A DNA stretch of 64,000 nt from Paracoccaceae bacterium (GCA_027486345.1 JAIXPH010000036.1:186001-250000); one strand, 5' to 3'. Shown: positions 8,483 to 17,478, counted from the first letter of the stretch. Notes: generated from the sequence alone by a model not told the origin. Translations and numbers: made by a program.

Positions 8483-8538
8483 TTTTCTCTGCTCAAATAT
8501 CCTGCGGGAGGGTCCGGGAGGGTGCAAAACCCTCCCGG
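8483..8538 (-). repeat. 3'-hairpin repeat family A, copy 2
   Basis: Read on the minus strand, a 10-bp perfect hairpin (8529-8538 with 8514-8523, loop 8524-8528) begins 28 nt after the stop of the DUF1499 gene. It is followed by GGATATTTGAGCAGAGAAAA. The hairpin bases differ from copy 1, but the architecture and tail are the same. It lies in the ccmF upstream region. Confidence 0.75.
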
Positions 8539-8566
8539 CGGTTGGCAGAAGCGCCGCGCAACAGGA

Positions 8567-9028
8567 TCAAAGCCCCAACGCCGCCTTCCATGCACCCAGA
8601 CGCGCGGCGTTGACGCCCCAGTCGTTGCTGCCGATGCGCTGGCGGGCATAAAGGTCAAGGCGGGTTCCCATGCCGTCAGGCCGGGCCTCGGCGGTGCTGT
8701 AATCGGGAAAGCCCCACAGGCGGGTGCGGGTGATCCATGTGATCCGGCCCTCATCGACACTGCCCGCAAGGCGCTGCGTGCGCGGCGTGGCCATGGCCAC
8801 CGCATCCAGCCGCGCCAGAACCTCGGCCGGGGGAGCCGCCAGCACGCAGGCCAGCCGGGCCGAATCCGCCGCCGCCTGCACGACACAGTCCGCCGGGGCG
8901 CCTGTCACCGGCGAGACATGCCAGACCGCCCGGTCCGACGGTGCCAGCCTCACATAGGCGGCAAAGCCAAGCACGACCACCCCCAGCGCCAACAGACCCA
9001 TCATCATGGCGCGTGTCCCCTTGCTCAT
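8567..9028 (-). CDS. DUF1499 family protein
   Basis: A 153-residue protein with one N-terminal membrane segment (residues 8-25) and a soluble domain of the DUF1499 type. The signature is FPDYSTAEARPDGMGTRLDLYARQR... ending SNDWGVNAARLGAW. The biochemical function is unknown. The membrane anchor suggests it faces the periplasm. It lies between ccmF and a secreted-protein gene on the same strand. Confidence 0.8.
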   Translation of the reverse strand: MSKGTRAMMMGLLALGVVVLGFAAYVRLAPSDRAVWHVSPVTGAPADCVVQAAADSARLACVLAAPPAEVLARLDAVAMATPRTQRLAGSVDEGRITWITRTRLWGFPDYSTAEARPDGMGTRLDLYARQRIGSNDWGVNAARLGAWKAALGL

Positions 9029-9059
9029 TGTCTTGGCCTTTCAGACCTGCGCGGGCCGG

Positions 9060-9482
9060 TCAGAACACCCGCTGTTTTGCCCGCGCCAGCGCAAAGCCAT
9101 GCCCCGCCGAATTCTGGCAGGTCATGCCCGACTTGGCCGAGGTGCAGGTGACGCCGCCTGCGGTGATCGACTCGCCATAGCCCAGCACAGGATTGCCCGG
9201 ATCGGTGACCGAGTCACTGATGCAGGCCAGTCCCCCGCGCCGTCCCGCTGCACCGATCCAGAAGGCATTGCCCCAGTCGAAGTCGCAGTCCGCCGGGGCC
9301 GGAAGCGCCGAGGCCTCGAAGGTCCCGATGTCGCAGCGCGCGCCATCCCCGTCGTCGCCAAAGCCCGAAAAGATCACGCAATGGATGTTTCCAGTCGGGG
9401 ATTGAAACCCGACATACTCCTCCGCACAGGCGGCAGAGCCGCCAAAGACCAAGGCGCAGACCGACAAGACAAGACGCATCAC
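9060..9482 (-). CDS. secreted DUF6636-like cysteine-rich protein
   Basis: A 140-residue exported protein: signal peptide MMRLVLSVCALVFGGSAACA, then a small domain with FQSPTGNIHCVIF, RCDIG, CDFDWG, YGESITAGGVTC and GMTCQNSAGHGFAL. The paired cysteines suggest disulfides. The pattern resembles DUF6636 proteins, whose function is not known. It starts 2 nt after the amidohydrolase stop, so the two are co-transcribed. Confidence 0.75.
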   Translation of the reverse strand: MMRLVLSVCALVFGGSAACAEEYVGFQSPTGNIHCVIFSGFGDDGDGARCDIGTFEASALPAPADCDFDWGNAFWIGAAGRRGGLACISDSVTDPGNPVLGYGESITAGGVTCTSAKSGMTCQNSAGHGFALARAKQRVF

Positions 9483-9484
9483 CG

Positions 9485-10648
9485 TTACCCCACAGGTTGG
9501 GCCCGCTCGACCAGACGGGCAAAAAAGCTCGCCCCCACAGGCGCAGCCTCATCGTTGAAATCATAGGCAGGATGGTGCAGCCCCGCCCCCGGCCCGATGC
9601 CGAGGAACAGGTATGCGCCCGGTCGTGCCTCCAGCATATAGGAGAAATCCTCGGACCCCATCTCTTTGTTGGCGTGGTCATTGACCGCCTCGCCCCCGAC
9701 CACCTCACGCGCGACCTCGGCGGCGAAGGCGGCCTCGGGTGCTGTGTTGATGGTGGGCGGATAGCCCCAGTCGTAATCGATCGCCGCCGTCACGCCGTAA
9801 GCCATCGCATGGCCCTCGACGATCTCATGAAAGCGTTTCTTCAGCAGCGCCCGGACGTCGGGATTGAAGCTGCGGATGGTGGCGCAGAACATCGCCTCTT
9901 CGGGGATGATGTTTGACGCGGTGCCGCCGTGGATTTGCGTCACGGAAATCACCGCCTCGTCCAGTGCATAGACGTTGCGCGGGATGATGGTCTGGATGGC
10001 CTGCACCATGCCGACGATGGCAATCAGCGGGTCCACGCATTCATGCGGCGTGGCCCCATGCCCGCCCTTGCCCGTGACCGTGACAAAGGCTGTATCGACC
10101 GAGGCCATCAAGGCCCCCGGCGTTGTGTGGAAATGGCCGAATTCGACGTTGGGCGCATTGTGGATGCCGTAGACTTGGGTGATGCCGAAGCGGTCCATCA
10201 CGCCTTCCTGCACCATGACCTGACCGCCGCCGCCATCCTCTTCCGCCGGTTGGAAAATCAGCGCCACTCGCCCCGCAAAGCGCCGCGTCTCGGCCAGATA
10301 CTTGGCCGCGCCCAGAAGCATGGTGACATGGCCGTCATGGCCGCAGGCATGCATCTTGCCGGGGATGGTGGAGGCATGGTCCGCCCCCGTCGCCTCAAGG
10401 ATCGGCAGCGCGTCCATATCGGCGCGCAACCCGATGGTCGGCCCCTGCCCCGTGCCGTTGATGATGGCGACGATGCCGGTCTTGGCGATGCCTTCGTGGA
10501 TTTCATCCACGCCAAATTCGCGCAGCCGCGCGGCGATGAAGGCCGCCGTCTGCGGGCAGTCAAAGCCGAGTTCCGGGTTCGCGTGCAGATGGCGACGCCA
10601 GCCCTTCATTTCCTCGGCAAAAGCCGCGATACGGTTCAGGACGGGCAT
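9485..10648 (-). CDS. M20 family metallo-amidohydrolase
   Basis: Zn/Mn-dependent amidohydrolase of the M20D group (hippurate, N-acyl-amino-acid or IAA-amino-acid hydrolases), 387 residues, cytosolic. Metal-binding blocks are visible: ACGHDGHVTMLLGAAK, FQPAEEDGGGG with the catalytic Glu pair, GIHNAP, and near the C-terminus MGSEDFSYM and HHPAYDFND. The central dimerisation (lid) domain begins at TVTGKGGHGATPH. ATG 10648 is the natural start; the longer open frame would cover the mazG promoter and start. The exact substrate is undetermined. Confidence 0.88.
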   Translation of the reverse strand: MPVLNRIAAFAEEMKGWRRHLHANPELGFDCPQTAAFIAARLREFGVDEIHEGIAKTGIVAIINGTGQGPTIGLRADMDALPILEATGADHASTIPGKMHACGHDGHVTMLLGAAKYLAETRRFAGRVALIFQPAEEDGGGGQVMVQEGVMDRFGITQVYGIHNAPNVEFGHFHTTPGALMASVDTAFVTVTGKGGHGATPHECVDPLIAIVGMVQAIQTIIPRNVYALDEAVISVTQIHGGTASNIIPEEAMFCATIRSFNPDVRALLKKRFHEIVEGHAMAYGVTAAIDYDWGYPPTINTAPEAAFAAEVAREVVGGEAVNDHANKEMGSEDFSYMLEARPGAYLFLGIGPGAGLHHPAYDFNDEAAPVGASFFARLVERAQPVG

Positions 10649-10715
10649 GGGCGACTCCGGGTTCTGGTCTGTTCGTTCAGGTCTTTGATCAAATCGCAAA
10701 AGACAGGTGGCCGCA

Positions 10716-11567
10716 ATGACCCATCCCGACCCTGACCTTACGGCAAGCGACGCGCTGGTGCGCGACCGCGCGGCAGGGATCGAACGGCTGCTCGAGATCA
10801 TGCGCCGCCTGCGTGACCCGGCGAGCGGCTGCCCATGGGACATAGATCAGGATTTCGCCAGCATCGTTCCCTACACCATCGAAGAGGCGCATGAGGTGGC
10901 CGATGCCATCCAGCGGCAGGCATGGGACGAATTGCCGGGCGAGCTGGGGGATTTGCTGCTGCAAGTGGTCTTTCACGCCCAGATGGCCCGCGATCAGGGT
11001 ATGTTCGGCTTTGGCGATGTGGTGACCGCCATTTCCGACAAGATGCTGGCCCGCCATCCCCATGTCTTTGGCGACGAGTCCCGCGACAAGACGGCGGCCC
11101 AGCAGACCGCCGATTGGGAAAAGATCAAGGCCGCCGAACGCGGCGGGCGTCAGGCGCGGGTGCTGGACGGTGTGGCGCTTGGCTTGCCCGCGCTGACCCG
11201 TGCGGTGAAATTGCAAAAACGCGCGGCACGCGTGGGCTTTGACTGGCCCTCGACCGATGAGGTGGTGGCCAAGATCACCGAAGAGGCGGCAGAGTTGGTC
11301 GAAGCGCGCGACACCCTGACACAGGCGCAGGTGGAAGAAGAGTTCGGCGATCTTCTCTTCGTCATGGCCAACCTCGCCCGCCACCTTGAGGTGGACCCCG
11401 AGGCCGCCCTGCGCGCGGCGAATGCCAAATTCACCCGCCGCTTTGGCCGGATCGAGGATTGGCTGGCCGAGTCCGGCAAACACCCCGCCGACAGCGATCT
11501 GGCCGAGATGGACGCGCTGTGGAACCGCGCCAAGGCCGAGGAAAAGGCCGCGAAACGGGGCGATTGA
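10716..11567 (+). CDS. mazG: nucleoside triphosphate pyrophosphohydrolase MazG
   Basis: Cytosolic house-cleaning enzyme that hydrolyses (d)NTPs to NMP and PPi and modulates ppGpp-linked stress responses. The 283 residues carry tandem MazG domains: the first has CPWDIDQDF, YTIEEAHEVADAI and ELGDLLLQVVFHAQMA (EExxE...D metal motif); the second has KITEEAAELVEA and EEFGDLLFVMANLARHL. I chose ATG 10716 (AGACAGG upstream) over GTG 10707. Confidence 0.93.
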   Translation: MTHPDPDLTASDALVRDRAAGIERLLEIMRRLRDPASGCPWDIDQDFASIVPYTIEEAHEVADAIQRQAWDELPGELGDLLLQVVFHAQMARDQGMFGFGDVVTAISDKMLARHPHVFGDESRDKTAAQQTADWEKIKAAERGGRQARVLDGVALGLPALTRAVKLQKRAARVGFDWPSTDEVVAKITEEAAELVEARDTLTQAQVEEEFGDLLFVMANLARHLEVDPEAALRAANAKFTRRFGRIEDWLAESGKHPADSDLAEMDALWNRAKAEEKAAKRGD

Positions 11568-11625
11568 CGCAGCCGTGAACAGGGGGCCGGCGACGGATGA
11601 CTTGACCCAAGTAAAATAGTCAGGT

Positions 11626-11640
11626 TTATGGGGGACATAA
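11626..11640. repeat. short palindrome in the promoter region of the iron-binding-protein gene
   Basis: TTATG (11626-11630) and CATAA (11636-11640) form a perfect inverted repeat with a 5-nt centre, 22 nt before the start codon. TTGACC at 11602-11607 is a candidate -35. The position suits a repressor site, perhaps metal-dependent, but it does not match a consensus I recognise. Confidence 0.35.
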
Positions 11641-11662
11641 TTTCTGACAAAAGGACTCGGTC

Positions 11663-12670
11663 ATGTTTCTTCGTCTGTCGCTTACCGCGCTTGCCCTGTC
11701 CGGCGTGGCGTTGCCCGTGCTGGCCCAAGAGATCAACATTTATTCGCAGCGCCAGCCCGAACTGATCCAGCCGCTGATCGACGCCTATACCGCCGAAACC
11801 GGCGTGACGATCAACATCGCCCATGTGGCCAATGGCATGGCCGAACGCCTGCAAGCCGAGGGCGCGCGCTCGCCCGCCGACCTCGTGCTGACCGTGGACA
11901 TTGCCCGCCTGACGCAAATCGTGGATGCGGGCGTGGTCCAGCCCGTCGACTCGGCGGTGCTGAAGGCGAACATCCCCGCCGACCTGCGCGACGCGGGTGA
12001 CCAGTGGTTCGGCCTGACCGCCCGCGCCCGCATCGTCTATGCCAGCAAGGAGCGCGTCCAACCCGGTGAGGTGACGACCTATGAAGACCTCGCCGATCCC
12101 AAGTGGAAAGGCCGCATCTGCATCCGCTCCGGCACGAATGATTACAACATCGCCCTTCTGGGCGCGATGATCGTCCACCATGACGCGGCCTATGCCAAGC
12201 AATGGGCCGAAGGCGTCAAGGCCAATCTCGCCCGCAAGCCCGATGGCGGCGACAAGGATCAGGTCAAGGCCATCGCGGCGGGCGAATGCGACATCGCCTT
12301 GGGGAACACCTATTACATCGGTCAGATGCTGAACTCGGACGAGGACCGCCCCGCCGCCGAAGCGGTCAATGTGGTCTTCCCGAAGTTCGCCGAGGGCGGA
12401 TCGCACCTGAACGTCTCGGGCGTGGCGATGACCAAATCCGCGCCGAACAAGGAAGAGGCGCTGAAATTCATGGAATGGCTCTCCTCGGACGCGGCGCAGG
12501 CGATCTATGCCGAAAAGAACTTTGAATTTCCGGTCAAGCCGGGCGTCGCCAGGTCGGCTGTGGTACAATCTTGGGGCGATTTCACCGTCGACACAGTGCC
12601 TTTGTCCGCGGTCGCTGCGGCGCGTCCGGCGGCATTGAAGATCATGGAAGAGATCGACTTCGACAACTGA
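11663..12670 (+). CDS. periplasmic Fe(3+)-type ABC transporter substrate-binding protein
   Basis: A 335-residue FbpA/FutA-like binding protein: Sec signal peptide with cleavage near LPVLAQ-EIN, then QEINIYSQRQPELIQPLIDAY, the usual opening of ferric-iron binding proteins. The tandem tyrosines Y217-Y218 (NTYYIG) occupy the iron-ligand position. No permease or ATPase gene is adjacent, so it must work with a transporter encoded elsewhere. A clear terminator follows, making it monocistronic. Confidence 0.88.
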   Translation: MFLRLSLTALALSGVALPVLAQEINIYSQRQPELIQPLIDAYTAETGVTINIAHVANGMAERLQAEGARSPADLVLTVDIARLTQIVDAGVVQPVDSAVLKANIPADLRDAGDQWFGLTARARIVYASKERVQPGEVTTYEDLADPKWKGRICIRSGTNDYNIALLGAMIVHHDAAYAKQWAEGVKANLARKPDGGDKDQVKAIAAGECDIALGNTYYIGQMLNSDEDRPAAEAVNVVFPKFAEGGSHLNVSGVAMTKSAPNKEEALKFMEWLSSDAAQAIYAEKNFEFPVKPGVARSAVVQSWGDFTVDTVPLSAVAAARPAALKIMEEIDFDN

Positions 12671-12706
12671 TCACGATCTGGAAACAGTCACCCGCAAAGC
12701 CAACGC

Positions 12707-12735
12707 AAAAAGGGAACATCCGTTCCCTTTTTTTT
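12707..12735 (+). terminator. rho-independent terminator
   Basis: GGGAAC (12712-12717), loop ATCC, GTTCCC (12722-12727), followed by TTTTTTTT (12728-12735); an A-run precedes the stem. It ends the iron-binding-protein gene. Confidence 0.9.
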
Positions 12736-12851
12736 CGCGCTGCGTGAAATGCCTTGTCAAACGGAGGGGATAAGCCCTAATCTTTTGTATAGTTTAGTCG
12801 CAGTTATCTCGTGTTGCCTGGTATCGTTCCACAACCCTCAGGTTATTTGGC

Positions 12852-14702
12852 ATGCCGCATTCCGCGATGACACGACCTACACATCCCTCTGGCGGGGAGG
12901 CCGCGGTTGACAGTGAAGTCGGCGCCGAACTGCGCGCCCAACTGGAATACAACCGCAGCGAAACCCTGAAGTTGATGCTGCATGACGCGCCGATTGATGA
13001 TGTCCTGCTCAAGGTGGTGCTGGATGTCGAAGCGGTTCTGCCGGGGTCGATCTGTTCGCTCCTGCTCACCTCACCGGATGGAGAGCGGCTGAACTACGGC
13101 GTCGGCCCGCATCTGCCGGCCTTTTACAATGCCGCCGTGGATGGGTCCGCCGTCGCGGTGGGCAACGGCTCTTGTGGCACAGCCGCCGCCACCGGCAAGC
13201 GCGTCGTGGTCGAGGACATCGACACCCACCCCTATTGGGCCGCCTATACCGCCCTCACCCGGCGGGCGGGGCTTGGCGCGTGCTGGTCGCAGCCGGTCTT
13301 CGGGCCGCGCCGCACCGTGGTGGGGACCTTTGGCATCTATCACAAGACCGCTTGCAGCCCGACCGTCCGCGACATCGTCGTGATCGAACATGCCTCGGAC
13401 CTTGCCGCGCTCGCCATCGACCGGCACCGCGCGCAAGAGGAACTGGCCCGCTACCGCGACCATCTGGAGCAACTGGTCGCCGAGCGTGCCGCCACCATCG
13501 TCTGCCTGAACCGCGAATTGCAAAAGCGCGTCGAAGAGGCCCAGGCCGCCAACCGCGCCAAGGGTGCCTTTCTGGCCAACATGAGCCACGAGTTGCGCAC
13601 CCCGCTGAACGCCGTGGTGGGCCTTGCCGCCCTGTTGCAGGAAAGCGCCAGCGATCCCGTGCAACGCCAGCGCACCGAGCGCATCGTCACCGCGGGGCGC
13701 CACCTTCTGGGCACCATCGACTCGATTCTGGACCTGTCCAAGATCGACACCGGCAAATTCACCCTCGAAGACAGCCCGCTGCGGATCGACGGCATCGTCC
13801 AGAACGTGGTGGCCATGGTGCGCGACCGGATCGAGGCCAAGGAACTGGCCCTGCATGTCGATGTGCCGCAAATCGGCTACACCCTGACCGGCGATCCGGT
13901 CCGCCTGCAGCAGGCGCTGCTGAACTATGTCGGCAATGCGGTGAAATTCACCGCACAGGGCGCGATCACCCTGCGGGTGCAGGTTGTGGAAGACGACGCC
14001 GACGACGCCCTCTTGCGCTTTGAGGTGCAAGACACCGGCATCGGCATCAAACCCGCCGTGCTGGAGCGGCTGTTCCAGAGCTTCGAACAGGCCGACAGCA
14101 GCATCTCGCGCACCTATGGTGGCTCCGGTCTCGGGCTGGAGATCACGCGCCGCTTTGCCGAATTGATGGGCGGCAGCGCCGGGGCGCAAAGCCGCGAGGG
14201 ACAGGGCAGCACCTTCTGGTTCACCGCCCGCCTGCGCAAGGGGACCGACACGGTGACCCCGGGCACGATCGACTTTGCCGCCACCGATCCGGCCACGCTG
14301 CGCGCGCTTTTGCGCCGCGACTGGGCGGGCACCCGCATCCTTCTGGCCGAGGATGAGCCGATCAATGCCGAGATCACCCGCGCCTTGCTGGAGGCGGTGG
14401 ACCTCTGCGTCGAGACCGCCGTCACCGGCCGCGAGGCGGTGGACAAGGCCATCCTCACCGAACCGGCCCTGATCCTGATGGACATGCAGATGCCCGAACT
14501 TGACGGGACCGATGCCACGCGCGCCATCCGCGCCATCCCCGGTCTGGACCGCCTGCCCATCATCGCCATGACCGCCAATGCCTTTGCCGAGGATCGCGTG
14601 CTCTGTCTGGCCGCCGGGATGGATGGTTTCCTGTCCAAACCGGTGCTGCCGGGGCGGCTCTATGCCGAAATCCTCACCCGTCTGACCGCCGCGCGGGGGT
14701 AA
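12852..14702 (+). CDS. soluble hybrid sensor histidine kinase (GAF-HisKA-HATPase-REC)
   Basis: Cytosolic phosphorelay kinase of 616 residues with no membrane segment. Order: GAF sensor domain (about 40-190), coiled coil (about 190-238), HisKA with phospho-acceptor H246 in NMSHELRTPLN, HATPase_c with NYVGNAVKFT (N box, about 358), DTGIGI (about 394) and GGSGLGL (about 423), then a C-terminal receiver (about 494-610) with D544 in LILMDMQMP. GAF suggests a small ligand, redox or chromophore cue. No response regulator or Hpt gene is adjacent, so the output is unknown. Confidence 0.92.
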   Translation: MPHSAMTRPTHPSGGEAAVDSEVGAELRAQLEYNRSETLKLMLHDAPIDDVLLKVVLDVEAVLPGSICSLLLTSPDGERLNYGVGPHLPAFYNAAVDGSAVAVGNGSCGTAAATGKRVVVEDIDTHPYWAAYTALTRRAGLGACWSQPVFGPRRTVVGTFGIYHKTACSPTVRDIVVIEHASDLAALAIDRHRAQEELARYRDHLEQLVAERAATIVCLNRELQKRVEEAQAANRAKGAFLANMSHELRTPLNAVVGLAALLQESASDPVQRQRTERIVTAGRHLLGTIDSILDLSKIDTGKFTLEDSPLRIDGIVQNVVAMVRDRIEAKELALHVDVPQIGYTLTGDPVRLQQALLNYVGNAVKFTAQGAITLRVQVVEDDADDALLRFEVQDTGIGIKPAVLERLFQSFEQADSSISRTYGGSGLGLEITRRFAELMGGSAGAQSREGQGSTFWFTARLRKGTDTVTPGTIDFAATDPATLRALLRRDWAGTRILLAEDEPINAEITRALLEAVDLCVETAVTGREAVDKAILTEPALILMDMQMPELDGTDATRAIRAIPGLDRLPIIAMTANAFAEDRVLCLAAGMDGFLSKPVLPGRLYAEILTRLTAARG

Positions 14703-14797
14703 CCCCGCTGCGCCCGAAACCTGACCGTCTGGACAAAAGGCCGCCGCTGGGCTTTGCTGGCGCGGGCTATGACAAGGACAGAGACAGGGGACGGGCC

Positions 14798-15745
14798 ATG
14801 ACCACGCATCCGCGCAAGATCATCATCGATACCGATCCGGGGCAGGATGATGCCGTGGCCATCCTGCTGGCGCTGGCCAGCCCCGAGGAGGTGGAGGTGC
14901 TGGGCATCACCGCCGTCGCGGGCAATGTGCCGCTGCCCCTGACGGAAAAGAACGCCCGCATCATCTGCGAACTGGCGGGCAAGCCGCAGACGCGGGTCTT
15001 TGCGGGCTGCGACGCCCCGCTCAAGCGCAAGCTGGTCACCGCGGAACATGTCCACGGCAAGACCGGTCTGGACGGCCCGCAAATGGCCGATCCGGTGATG
15101 CCCTTGCAGGATCAGCACGCCGTCGATTTCATCGTCGACACCCTGCGCCGCGAGGCCCCGCATAGCGTCACCCTCTGCCCGCTCGGCCCCCTGACCAACA
15201 TCGCCACGGCCTTTCAGCGCGCGCCCGACATCATCACCCGGGTGCAACAGATCGTGCTGATGGGGGGCGCCTATTTCGAGGTGGGCAACATCACCCCCGC
15301 CGCCGAATTCAACATCTACGTCGACCCCGAAGCCGCTGAAATCGTGTTCAAATCCGGCGTCCCGCTGGTCGTCATGCCGCTCGATGTCACCCACAAGGCC
15401 CTGACCAACCGCAAGCGGGTTGAGGCGTTTCGCGCTTTGGGCACCGAACCGGGCCGCATGGTGGCGGAATGGACCGATTTCTTTGAACGCTTCGACATGG
15501 CCAAATACGGCAGCGAGGGCGCGCCCCTGCATGACCCCTGCGTGATCGCCTATCTGATCCGGCCAGAATTGTTCGCGGGCCGCCACATCAATGTGGAGAT
15601 CGAAACCCAATCGGAATTGACCCTCGGCATGACCGTCGCCGATTGGTGGGGCGTCACCGACCGCAAGGCCAATGCCCTTTTCATGGGCTCGGTCGATACC
15701 GAAGGCTTCTTTGCCCTGCTGACGGAACGGATCAGCAGGCTCTGA
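14798..15745 (+). CDS. inosine-uridine preferring nucleoside hydrolase
   Basis: Cytosolic Ca2+-dependent N-ribohydrolase that cleaves nucleosides to ribose and free base, 315 residues. The metal-binding signature DTDPGQDDA lies at residues 11-19. The later VTLCPLGPLTNIA and MGGAYFEVGNITPAAEFN blocks complete the ribose/Ca site. ATG 14798 has GGACAGAGACAGGGGAC upstream. Substrate preference within the IunH group cannot be set from sequence. Confidence 0.92.
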   Translation: MTTHPRKIIIDTDPGQDDAVAILLALASPEEVEVLGITAVAGNVPLPLTEKNARIICELAGKPQTRVFAGCDAPLKRKLVTAEHVHGKTGLDGPQMADPVMPLQDQHAVDFIVDTLRREAPHSVTLCPLGPLTNIATAFQRAPDIITRVQQIVLMGGAYFEVGNITPAAEFNIYVDPEAAEIVFKSGVPLVVMPLDVTHKALTNRKRVEAFRALGTEPGRMVAEWTDFFERFDMAKYGSEGAPLHDPCVIAYLIRPELFAGRHINVEIETQSELTLGMTVADWWGVTDRKANALFMGSVDTEGFFALLTERISRL

Positions 15746-15758
15746 CGACGACCTGCGC

Positions 15759-15850
15759 TTCCCCGTTGCGCAAATATCCCACGGGGGTCTGCCACCGTGT
15801 TCGCCACCGGTCCAAGAACCGGTGGCAGACGGGGTGTGAAACCCCCGCTC
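15759..15850 (-). repeat. 3'-hairpin repeat family A, copy 3, with nested hairpin
   Basis: Lies between the convergent nucleoside hydrolase and phoB genes and is oriented with phoB. On the minus strand the GCGGGGGTTTCACACCCCG part starts about 22 nt after the phoB stop, and the GTGGGATATTTGCGCAACGGGG tail ends it. An extra segment is inserted: GGTGGCAGAC (15821-15830) can pair with GTCTGCCACC (15787-15796), while its GGTGGC also belongs to the 8-bp hairpin 15803-15810/15819-15826. The two folds are mutually exclusive. Confidence 0.75.
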
Positions 15851-15871
15851 CGACGGCCAAACCAAGGCGGT

Positions 15872-16558
15872 TCAGCCCAGAGAATAGCCCGTCCCACGCA
15901 CCGTACGGATCGGATCATCCCCGCCCGCCTCGGTCAGGGCCTTGCGCAACCGCCCGACATGGACATCCACCGTCCGGGCATCGACATAGATGTCGCGCCC
16001 CCAAACCCGGTCGAGCAGCGCCTCGCGCGTCCAGACCCGGCCTGCGCGTTCCATGAAGGCCGAGAGCAGGCGGTATTCGGTGGGGGCGAGTTTCACCGCG
16101 ACGCCGGCGCGATGCACGCGGTGGCTTTCGGCGTCCAGCACCAGATCGCCCACCTCCAGCACCGCGCCCACGGTTGAAGGCCGCACCCGGCGCAACTGCA
16201 CCCGCACGCGGGCCAGCAGTTCGGCAACCGAAAACGGCTTGACCACATAGTCATCCGCCCCGGTTTCCAGCCCCCGCACGCGGTCGCCCTCCTCGCCGCG
16301 CGCCGACAGCATCACGATGGGGATTGCCCGTGTCTCGGGGCGCATCTTCAGGCGGCGGCAGACCTCGATCCCCGACAGGCGCGGCAGCATCCAGTCGAGG
16401 ATCACCAGATCGGGCCGCTCCTCTTCGACCAGCAACAGCGCGTCCTCGCCATTGTCGGCGGTGATGACCTCATGCCCATCGGCGGTCAGGTTATAGACCA
16501 GCACCTCGCGCTGCGCGGGTTCATCCTCGACCAGCAGCAGGCGCGCGGGGACGGACAC
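15872..16558 (-). CDS. phoB: phosphate regulon response regulator PhoB
   Basis: OmpR/PhoB-class DNA-binding response regulator of 228 residues that activates Pho-box promoters under phosphate limitation. The receiver (1-120) has acidic residues E11-D12, phospho-acceptor D55 (LVILDWMLP) and K105-region VKPF. The C-terminal winged helix (about 130-228) ends RTVRGTGYSLG. It starts 2 nt after phoU, consistent with one transcript. Confidence 0.93.
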   Translation of the reverse strand: MSVPARLLLVEDEPAQREVLVYNLTADGHEVITADNGEDALLLVEEERPDLVILDWMLPRLSGIEVCRRLKMRPETRAIPIVMLSARGEEGDRVRGLETGADDYVVKPFSVAELLARVRVQLRRVRPSTVGAVLEVGDLVLDAESHRVHRAGVAVKLAPTEYRLLSAFMERAGRVWTREALLDRVWGRDIYVDARTVDVHVGRLRKALTEAGGDDPIRTVRGTGYSLG

Positions 16559-16560
16559 CG

Positions 16561-17265
16561 TCAGCTCCGCTGGCCCGAGGTGGAATCGGCCTTGGGCCGC
16601 GCCTCACCCGGCATCTTGCCGGTCACCAGATAGACCACCTGTTCGGCGATGCCGGTGGCATGGTCGCCCACGCGTTCGATGTTCTTGGCGATGAAATGCA
16701 GATGCATCGCCGCCGTGATGTCGCGGGGGTCTTCCAGCATATGGGTCAAGAGCTCGCGGAAGAGGGCGTTGTACATCTGGTCCACCTCCTGGTCGCGCTG
16801 GCGCACCTCTTCGGCGCGGGCGGGATCACGGGCGAAATAGGCGTCCAGCGCATCCTTGAGCATCAGGGTCACCGCCTTGGCCATCCGCCGCACCGATCCG
16901 GTGGTGCCGCCCAAGGCGGGCATCTGCACCAAGAGCGCCGTGCGCTTGGCAAGGTTCTTGGCATAATCCCCGCAGCGTTCCAGATTGGCGGCGATCTTCA
17001 TCACCGTCAGCACCGTCCGCAGGTCACTGGCCGCAGGCGCGCGCAGCGCGATGACGCGGGCGCATTCGGTGTTGATCTCTTGTTCCAGCGTGTCGATGGC
17101 CCGGTCGCCCGCGCGCACCTTCAGCGCCAGTTCGGCGTCCAACGTCTCCAGCGCCTCGGCGGCATCGAGGATCGCGGCTTCGACCAACCCGCCCATCTTC
17201 AGCACGAGGGTCTGGATCACCTCCAGATCGCGGTCAAAGGCGGAAAGGATATGGCTCTGGCTCAT
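16561..17265 (-). CDS. phoU: phosphate signalling protein PhoU
   Basis: Cytosolic all-helical protein of 234 residues that links the Pst transporter to PhoR and restrains the Pho response when phosphate is ample. Two PhoU repeats are visible, each with an E/D-rich metal motif (IDTLEQEINTE and VRQRDQEVDQMYN). ATG 17265 gives the usual MSQSHILSAFDRDLE start. A longer upstream frame would run into the Pho box. Confidence 0.93.
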   Translation of the reverse strand: MSQSHILSAFDRDLEVIQTLVLKMGGLVEAAILDAAEALETLDAELALKVRAGDRAIDTLEQEINTECARVIALRAPAASDLRTVLTVMKIAANLERCGDYAKNLAKRTALLVQMPALGGTTGSVRRMAKAVTLMLKDALDAYFARDPARAEEVRQRDQEVDQMYNALFRELLTHMLEDPRDITAAMHLHFIAKNIERVGDHATGIAEQVVYLVTGKMPGEARPKADSTSGQRS

Positions 17266-17387
17266 GGCGCGCTCCGTGCGGCGGATGGTCCGGCGCGGGG
17301 CCGGTCGGTGGGTGGCGGTCTGTCGGGGCGGCCCATGCCTGCGGGCCGATGCCCCCCGTGACGACAGGGGTGCCGTGTGTGTCCGCT

Positions 17388-17420
17388 CTTTGCAACGGAA
17401 ATGTAACGGTTTCACGACAT
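17388..17420 (-). promoter_or_regulatory. candidate Pho box upstream of phoU
   Basis: On the minus strand the sequence reads ATGTCGTGAAA, CCGTTACATTT, CCGTTGCAAAG: three consecutive 11-nt units, each a 7-mer related to CTGTCAY plus a 4-nt A/T spacer. This is the periodicity of PhoB sites. It is about 125 nt upstream of the phoU start. It suggests PhoB autoregulates phoUB. Confidence 0.55.
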
Positions 17421-17478
17421 ATCGGTCCCATCTCGGCACCGGGTGCCTGCCGCGTGACAATGCGGCGGTCCGCCTTGG

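Noticed and set aside
10649-10843. N-terminal extension of the M20 amidohydrolase by 65 residues
   Set aside because: It would overlap the mazG start and promoter, is Ser/Arg-rich and not family-like.
11598-11630. Iron-Rhodo-box (TGA-N9-TCA) upstream of the iron-binding-protein gene
   Set aside because: TGA and TCA triplets are present, but no pair has the required 9-nt spacing.
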